Shown: one piece after another, positions 42,768-47,380 of the stretch | Layout of the letters: each line of letters starts with the position of its first letter | Numbering within the stretch: the first letter of the stretch is position 1 | Assembly: GCA_016927535.1 (NCBI GenBank) | Contig: JAFGMM010000417.1 | Location: 1-47,380, forward strand | Source of the DNA: Anaerolineae bacterium | GTDB taxonomy: Bacteria; Chloroflexota; Anaerolineae; Aggregatilineales; JAFGMM01 | Direction of reading: 5' to 3' | DNA length: 47,380 nt | Translations under genes and position numbers: made by a program | The notes under the pieces: model-generated | What the model was told of the DNA's origin: nothing | The model's input: only the letters and a program-made list of their open reading frames with translations | Database searches by the model: none

Positions 42768-44646
42768 CTCTGGAAACCGGGGCGTCCGGGCATGCTGCGT
42801 GGGCGCCGCGATGCTCGTGTTGGTCGTGCTGGCGCCGGCGGACGGGCTACTCTCCCGCACCGCCGGCGCTCAAGATGCCCCGGTTACTTTTTACCAGTGG
42901 ACTGCCGACGCTGCGCCCGACCTCGACCCCCAGTCCGGCGCCGGCCAGGACGCGACCGATATCGTCGCCAACCTTTTCCTCGCCTTGACCGATTACGATC
43001 CGGTAGGCGGCGAGGTGCTGCCGGCGCTGGCGGCTGCGTGGGAGGCATCGGATGATGGGCGCGAATTCACCTTCACCCTGCGCGACGACGTTTACTGGGT
43101 GCGCTACGATCCCAATACGCACATTACGGCGCGGGTGCGCGTCGTTACCGCGCCGGACTTTGCCGCCGGGTTACAGCGGCTCTGCACGCCTGGCGGCGGG
43201 CAGTTGGGTGCGCTGCTGCGCGATATCGTCGTGGGATGCGATGCGGCGGCGCCCGACGTCGATGCGCCAGATGCCCGCACCCTGGTCGTTGCGCTAAAAC
43301 AGGCGGCGGGCTGGTTTCTTTCCCTCACGCCCGCGATACGCCCCGCGCCTGCCGATGTGATCGACCGCTACGGCGCGGGCTGGACGCTCCCCGGCAACCT
43401 GGTCACGACCGGCCCGTTTGTCCTGACGCAGTACACGCCGGGGCAGCGGGTCGCCCTGGCGCGCGCCAATACTTACTTTCCCCAAGATTTGCAGGGGGCC
43501 GGCAATGTGCAACGTGTCATCTACGATATCGTGCGCGATACGAACGCCGGCTTTTCGCTTTACCTGGAGCACAAGGCCGACACGTCGATGCTGCCGGCCC
43601 TGGAGGTGGCGGGGTTTGTCGGGCAGCGCCCCGATGAAGCGGCGCTGCTGCCCGCCCAGCGTGTCGCTTACCTGGGCTTTATCAATGACCGCGCGCCGTT
43701 CAACGACGTGCGGGTGCGCCTGGCCTTTGCCGCCGCGTTGGACCGCGCAGCCTTCGCCGCCGACGTGCTCGGCGGCGCCGGCCGGCCGATGACTCACCTG
43801 GCGCCGCCGGGCGTCGTGGGCGCGCCGGCCATCGACCAGATCGGCGTGCGTTATGATCCCGAACTGGCGCGCGCAGCGCTCGCCGAAGCCGGCTATCCGG
43901 CGTGCGCCGGCTTCCCCTATGTTACGCTGCTGGCGCACCAGAGCACCTCCGCATGGGTCGATTTTATGGTCGGATCATGGCGGGATGTGTTGGGGTGCAG
44001 CAAGGCGGTTTTCAAAGTGGAACTGGCCGATTTTGCGACGCTGCTGACGCGCACCGGCCCTGACACCAGCTATGCCGATTTGCCGCACCTGTTTACCCTG
44101 GCATGGCACGGCGAATATCCCGACGAACACGCCTGGGTGGGCGAACTGCTCGACTGCAAGGCTGCGCCACGCACGCGCCGGCCCTGCTCCGAGACCGATG
44201 ATCTCATCGTCCAGGCGGCGGGCGCCGGCGACCTTGCGCGCCGGCGCGCGCTCTACGCGCAAATCGAGGCTCAGTTTTTTGACCCGGAGGGAACAATCCC
44301 TTTAGTCCCGCTCTATCAGCAAGCTTACTGGCTGGCGGTTAAGCCCTGGGTGAGTCTGCCGCCGCAATTGGCGGGCGGGCTGGCGACGGTCGGGCGTGTT
44401 CGCTGGGACGATGTGGTGATTGACGGCGAGTTACAGCAGCGCTGCCGCCGCAAGGCAGATGATACCTCCGCGTGCGGCGGGCCGTCGGTACCGCTGCCGC
44501 TGCCGGCGACGCCGACCGAAACCCCATCGCCGACCTCGACGCCGCGCGCGACTGCCCAACCCAACGCCGACCTCGGCGATATCTCGATTCCGGTCACGGC
44601 TACTCCGACCCCGACGCTTTCGGCGCGCCCGCCCGGCCCGCCCTAG
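42760..44646 (+). CDS. ABC transporter substrate-binding protein, SBP_bac_5 type (oligopeptide-like)
   Basis: A 628-residue exported family-5 binding protein. The signal peptide (1-37) ends SRTAGA-QDAP, with two Cys inside (RACC) that do not form a clear lipobox. Family features are PALAAAWEASDDGREFTFTL, GPFVLTQYTPGQRVALARAN and VRLAFAAALDRAAFAADVL, standard for DppA/OppA-like proteins. The C-terminal about 50 residues are Thr/Pro-rich (TPTETPSPTSTPRAT). No permease or ATPase is adjacent. ATG 42760 overlaps the PstS-like stop by 8 bases, so both orphan binding proteins are made together. Ligand unknown. Confidence 0.88.
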   Translation: MSNSGNRGVRACCVGAAMLVLVVLAPADGLLSRTAGAQDAPVTFYQWTADAAPDLDPQSGAGQDATDIVANLFLALTDYDPVGGEVLPALAAAWEASDDGREFTFTLRDDVYWVRYDPNTHITARVRVVTAPDFAAGLQRLCTPGGGQLGALLRDIVVGCDAAAPDVDAPDARTLVVALKQAAGWFLSLTPAIRPAPADVIDRYGAGWTLPGNLVTTGPFVLTQYTPGQRVALARANTYFPQDLQGAGNVQRVIYDIVRDTNAGFSLYLEHKADTSMLPALEVAGFVGQRPDEAALLPAQRVAYLGFINDRAPFNDVRVRLAFAAALDRAAFAADVLGGAGRPMTHLAPPGVVGAPAIDQIGVRYDPELARAALAEAGYPACAGFPYVTLLAHQSTSAWVDFMVGSWRDVLGCSKAVFKVELADFATLLTRTGPDTSYADLPHLFTLAWHGEYPDEHAWVGELLDCKAAPRTRRPCSETDDLIVQAAGAGDLARRRALYAQIEAQFFDPEGTIPLVPLYQQAYWLAVKPWVSLPPQLAGGLATVGRVRWDDVVIDGELQQRCRRKADDTSACGGPSVPLPLPATPTETPSPTSTPRATAQPNADLGDISIPVTATPTPTLSARPPGPP

Positions 44647-44654
44647 CGGGTGCG

Positions 44655-44683
44655 CTCATCCCGGCGCACGACACCGGGATGAG
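44655..44683. terminator. Hairpin between SBP_bac_5 and fmt genes
   Basis: CTCATCCCGG (44655-44664) / CCGGGATGAG (44674-44683), perfect 10-bp stem, 9-base loop, between convergent genes. No T-run on either side, so a stabilising or two-way stop element; sequence is shared with the hairpins at 12591 and 36286. Confidence 0.55.
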
Positions 44684-44701
44684 GGTAAGCGTCTGTCCGG
44701 C

Positions 44702-45646
44702 TCAATTCAAGATGCCGCCGACAAAATCAGGATAGCCGTTCACGAATGATTCGGCGTCGGTGGGTGTGCGTCCTTCGAGTTGGATTTCTTCCAGCACCAG
44801 CAGTCCGTCGCCCGTGCCGACCGCGATGCCCATGTCCGAATCGACGACGCGGCCCGGCGGGAACGGCGCTTCAGAGGTGGTGATGCTCGGCTCCGGGTGT
44901 GCTTTTAACACCTTGAGTACTTTCCCATTCCACCGGGTGAACGTGCCCGGCCACGGGTCGTAGGCGCGCACCAGCCGGTCGATCTCCTCTGCCGGGCGCG
45001 ACCAGTCGATCTTGCCCTCCGATTTCGTCAGTCGCGGTGCGTGCGTTATGCTCTCGCGGGGCTGCGGTTTCGGCTTGATGGCGCCGGCAACGTAGCCCGG
45101 CAGCGCCTCTGTGAGTAGTTCTGCGCCCAGCTTGGCGAGCCGGTCGTGTAGGGTGGATGCGGTCTCGCGCTTGTCCAGTTCGATCTCGCGCTGTGCGATG
45201 ATGGGGCCGGTGTCCATGCCGGGGTCGATGCGCATGAGCGTCACCCCACTGACCTTATCGCCGGCGCGGATGGCGGCGTTGATCGGCGATGCGCCGCGCC
45301 ACCGGGGTAGCAGCGAAGCGTGCACGTTGGTACAGCCGTGCGGCGGGATGTCGAGCACTTCAGGAGATAGGATTTGCCCGAACGCCGCAACGACCGCTAT
45401 ATCGGGCTGCCAGCTCTTGATCTGTTTGATCGCTTCTTCGCTGCGGAGCGTTTTCGGCTGGTAAATCGAAAGGCCGGCTTCTTTCGCCGCTCTCTTAACA
45501 TGGCTCTCGCGCAACTGCCGGCCCCGGCCGGCCGGCCGGTCGGGCGCCGTGACGACGCCTACTACGTCGAAGTCATCCATGACCATTAAAGCTTGCAGGC
45601 TCGGCACGGCAAATTCGGGCGTGCCCATAAATATTACTCTCGCCAT
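44702..45646 (-). CDS. fmt: Methionyl-tRNA formyltransferase
   Basis: A 314-residue cytoplasmic enzyme that formylates initiator Met-tRNA from 10-formyl-THF. The N-terminal formyltransferase fold has MGTPEFAVPSLQAL and the catalytic set Asn-x-His plus Asp: NVHASLLPRWRGASPINAAI and RIDPGMDTGPI. The C-terminal OB-like tRNA domain begins DRLVRAYDPWPGTFTRWNGK. Length is normal. The ATG is 45646; GGAGG is 13 bases upstream, further away than usual. The deformylase gene usually next to fmt is not in view. It is co-directional with the tRNA-Leu upstream. Confidence 0.97.
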   Translation of the reverse strand: MARVIFMGTPEFAVPSLQALMVMDDFDVVGVVTAPDRPAGRGRQLRESHVKRAAKEAGLSIYQPKTLRSEEAIKQIKSWQPDIAVVAAFGQILSPEVLDIPPHGCTNVHASLLPRWRGASPINAAIRAGDKVSGVTLMRIDPGMDTGPIIAQREIELDKRETASTLHDRLAKLGAELLTEALPGYVAGAIKPKPQPRESITHAPRLTKSEGKIDWSRPAEEIDRLVRAYDPWPGTFTRWNGKVLKVLKAHPEPSITTSEAPFPPGRVVDSDMGIAVGTGDGLLVLEEIQLEGRTPTDAESFVNGYPDFVGGILN

Positions 45647-45743
45647 TGATCTTTATATGCCTCCGTGCCATATCGTATCGACCAATTGTGCTAATAGGTA
45701 TAGTGTAACACATTTTGCGCGCGCTTGACAGGAGGTTGTTCCG

Positions 45744-45780
45744 GTTAAAAGGAAACGCGAGCCGTTTTGACTCGCGCTTT
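45744..45780 (-). terminator. Terminator of tRNA-Leu
   Basis: On the minus strand CGCGAG (comp. 45771-45776) pairs with CTCGCG (comp. 45756-45761), flanked by AAA/TTT, and CCTTTT follows. It sits just past the tRNA 3' end. Confidence 0.6.
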
Positions 45781-45784
45781 AGCA

Positions 45785-45866
45785 TAGGGCAGGTGGGATT
45801 CGAACCCACACGGGGGTTACCCTCTGGTTTTTAAGACCAGTGCGTCTGCCATTCCGCCACTGCCCC
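45785..45866 (-). tRNA. tRNA-Leu(UAA)
   Basis: An 82-base tRNA gene. The acceptor stem GGGGCAG pairs with CTGCCCT (G1-U72 wobble) with discriminator A. The anticodon arm is CTGGT-CTTAAAA-ACCAG, giving anticodon UAA. A long variable arm (GGGTAACCC) marks class II and the T arm is GTGGG-TTCGAAT-CCCAC. CCA is not encoded. D-arm GGCGGAATGGCAGACGC has the usual Leu features. Confidence 0.95.
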
Positions 45867-45876
45867 AACTCATTTG

Positions 45877-45906
45877 ATTTTATCACATTTCCCCGCCGGG
45901 TGTGAA
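45877..45906 (-). promoter_or_regulatory. Candidate promoter of tRNA-Leu
   Basis: On the minus strand TTCACA (comp. 45901-45906), 18-base spacer, TAAAAT (comp. 45877-45882). Transcription would start a few bases before the tRNA 5' end. Confidence 0.45.
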
Positions 45907-45968
45907 TTTTTGCCCAAACATGCTACGATTGCGCTGCACTGCGCGGTTCGAGCGAGGAGAGACGGTCT

Positions 45969-46952
45969 ATGAAACTGCTGGTCATCGGTGGGACGCGCTT
46001 CTTAGGCTTGCATACGGTGCAGGCGGCGCTTGCGCGTGAGCACGAAGTTACCCTGTTCAACCGGGGACGGAGCAATCCCGATATTTTCCCCGACATCGAG
46101 AAGTTAACCGGCGACCGCGACGGCGGCCTTGATGTGCTGAGGGGGCGCACGTGGGACGCGGTGATCGACACGTGCGGCTATGTGCCGCGTGTGGTGCGCG
46201 CGTCGGCGGAACTGCTCGCGGACGCGGTGGAGCACTACACATTCGTCTCGACCCTTTCGGTGTATACCGATTGGACCGTGCCCGGCATCGACGAGAGCGC
46301 CGAACTTGCGACGATGGAAGACGAAACGGTCGAGGAGGTCACCGGCGAGACTTACGGCCCGCTCAAGGTGTTGTGCGAGCAGGCCGTCGAGACTGCCATG
46401 CCGGGGCGTGCGCTGGTGGTCCGCGCCGGTCTCATCGTCGGGCCGAACGATGTCAGCGACCGGTTTACTTACTGGCCGGCGCGGGTGGCGCGGGGCGGCG
46501 AGGTGCTGGCACCGGAGGGACCGGATTACCGGGTGCAGTTCATCGATGCGCGCGACCTGGGCGCGTGGATGGTAAGGATGACGGAGGCGCGCAAAGCCGG
46601 CGCGTACAATGCCACCGGCCCAGACTACGAACTGACGTTGGGCGAAGTGTTGGCGACGTGCAAGGACGTAGCCGGCAGCGACGCAGTCTTCACGTGGGCC
46701 GATAAAGATTTCCTGGCCGAGCACGAGGTGCAGCCATGGACGGAACTGCCGCTGTGGATTCCCGGCGAGGTGCAGGCGGTTGATTGCAGCAAGGCCATCG
46801 CCGCCGGGCTGAGCTTCCGCCCGCTGGCGGCGACCGTCCGCGACACGCTGGAATGGGACCGGACGCGCCCGGCGGACGCCGAGCGACGCGCGGGTCTCGC
46901 GCCGGCGAAAGAAACCGAAGTGCTTGAGATGTGGCAGGCGCGGGAGAAATAG
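45969..46952 (+). CDS. NAD-dependent epimerase/reductase (atypical/extended SDR)
   Basis: A 327-residue SDR. The Rossmann motif GGTRFLG is at 7-13 and reads VIGGTRFLGLHTVQAAL. The Tyr/Lys pair is in ETYGPLKVLCEQAV, and the upstream Ser in FVSTLSVYTD. The GGTRFLG start with VTLFNRGRS is typical of the SDR group that includes chloroplast CSP41-like and isoflavone-reductase-like proteins; sugar-nucleotide epimerase is possible. GAGGAGAGACGG precedes ATG 45969. It stands alone. Substrate is not predictable from sequence. Confidence 0.88.
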   Translation: MKLLVIGGTRFLGLHTVQAALAREHEVTLFNRGRSNPDIFPDIEKLTGDRDGGLDVLRGRTWDAVIDTCGYVPRVVRASAELLADAVEHYTFVSTLSVYTDWTVPGIDESAELATMEDETVEEVTGETYGPLKVLCEQAVETAMPGRALVVRAGLIVGPNDVSDRFTYWPARVARGGEVLAPEGPDYRVQFIDARDLGAWMVRMTEARKAGAYNATGPDYELTLGEVLATCKDVAGSDAVFTWADKDFLAEHEVQPWTELPLWIPGEVQAVDCSKAIAAGLSFRPLAATVRDTLEWDRTRPADAERRAGLAPAKETEVLEMWQAREK

Positions 46953-47021
46953 GTTGAGCGCCGATGACTGCGCTTAGGCCGGTCCGGCGGGTGGATGGAA
47001 GGCTGAGGGGGCGATGCGCGG

Positions 47022-47138
47022 CTATTGCGGCCCATATTCCATTTCTTCGCTTCGCCCGGCGAGCACGCGCCCGACGGCCATCCCCAGCGGAATCGAGAGC
47101 ATGAACCAGGAAATCAGCAGAGTGATGAGGTGTTCCAT
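47022..47138 (-). CDS. 38-residue single-helix membrane peptide
   Basis: A short frame MEHLITLLISWFMLSIPLGM followed by AVGRVLAGRSEEMEYGPQ. One membrane helix spans about 4-27 and a charged tail follows. The start is strongly supported by AAGGAGG 8 bases before the ATG (GACAAGGAGGAACGGTTATG). The longer upstream frame is unlikely to be real. Function unknown; similar small peptides regulate membrane complexes. It would be missed by length filters. Confidence 0.6.
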   Translation of the reverse strand: MEHLITLLISWFMLSIPLGMAVGRVLAGRSEEMEYGPQ

Positions 47139-47299
47139 AACCGTTCCTCCTTGTCGTTTGCTGGCTCTATCATGGAGCAGCAATGTGAGGAACCGGTGAG
47201 CGAAGTGTGAGGAAGTCATGTCGTCCGATATTCTTGTATTTAAAAAGCCCCGGCTCAACGGGTAGCTCTGCAAGATAGCGTGGTTGCCGGTTTGGGGTA

Positions 47300-47322
47300 G
47301 GGGCGGGTTTCAAACCCGCCCC
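47300..47322. repeat. Palindromic GGGGCGGGTTT-C-AAACCCGCCCC element
   Basis: Perfect 11-base arms around a single C. This type of GGGGCGGGTTT palindrome is a common dispersed intergenic repeat. The last 20 bases of the window (TGTTCCCCCTCTCCCCAAAC) look like the beginning of another palindromic repeat of the kind seen at 15796, cut off by the edge. Confidence 0.7.
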
Positions 47323-47380
47323 ATGCACATCAACTTAAGAATTTTGACCGTTTGTGCGCCTGTTCCCCCTCTCCCCAAAC

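Noticed and set aside
42760-42870. Lipoprotein signal in the SBP_bac_5 protein
   Set aside because: The Cys pair (RACC) lies at the start of the hydrophobic stretch, not after it, so no lipobox; cleavage at AGA-QDA is more likely.
47361-47380. Coding start or terminator at the right edge
   Set aside because: Only 20 bases; it resembles the start of a palindromic repeat but cannot be judged.

Overview
The window is a GC-rich (roughly 60 %) chromosomal segment with about 39 protein genes, one tRNA-Leu(UAA) and no rRNA, CRISPR array, prophage or transposase. The gene set suggests a free-living Chloroflexota bacterium of the Anaerolineae type, which is inference rather than proof. Pointers are MutS2, YfhO-like and DUF3352 proteins, GAF-rich kinases, V4R-like small-molecule-binding proteins, threonine/proline-rich tails on exported proteins, solute-binding proteins without a lipobox, and a bacterial homologue of archaeal cyclic 2,3-diphosphoglycerate synthetase. 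Coding density is high, with many 4-14 bp overlaps and frequent GTG or TTG starts.

Layout. 1-7727: the start of pyruvate phosphate dikinase (minus, cut by the window edge), an MscS-type channel (plus), and a coupled minus pair of GT-C glycosyltransferase-like membrane protein and large GAF/PAS histidine kinase. 7868-11143: a plus-strand operon fabG - asp23-like - nusB - tatA/B - tatC that ends in a terminator. 11244-17061: a central-carbon cluster of cyclic-diphosphoglycerate-synthetase-like P-loop protein and phosphofructokinase homologue with lost catalytic residues, then an MBL-fold hydrolase and a YfhO-like membrane protein that carries two palindromic repeat insertions in frame. 17043-21372: a small convergent gene and two tandem secreted DUF3352 proteins. 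21395-23785: mutS2 (minus). 24066-25030: a V4R-like gene with two candidate promoters, a structured leader and a terminator.

25126-31031: a complete BMP-type (nucleoside/purine-like) ABC importer of binding protein, double ATPase and two permeases, coupled to an AviRa-like rRNA methyltransferase. 31035-33833: a minus operon of methyltransferase, phosphodiesterase-like protein and MFS transporter. 33962-38611: Uma2 nuclease-like protein, small membrane protein, a truncated-looking 46-aa frame, a DsbA-like protein lacking its CxxC, a third DUF3352 protein and a GNAT enzyme. 38608-44646: methyltransferase, an exported triple-SH3 protein, and two divergently transcribed orphan solute-binding proteins (PstS-like and peptide/SBP_bac_5-like). 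44702-47380: fmt, tRNA-Leu, an atypical SDR, a 38-aa membrane peptide and a palindromic repeat.

The most interesting items are the degenerate phosphofructokinase beside the cyclic-diphosphoglycerate-synthetase homologue; the repeat elements domesticated inside an open reading frame; the BMP permease with an inserted extracytoplasmic domain and its coupled AviRa-like methyltransferase; the folded leader before the V4R-like gene; and the uncharacterised sensor domain of the histidine kinase. No database search was possible, so all family names rest on motifs read by eye.
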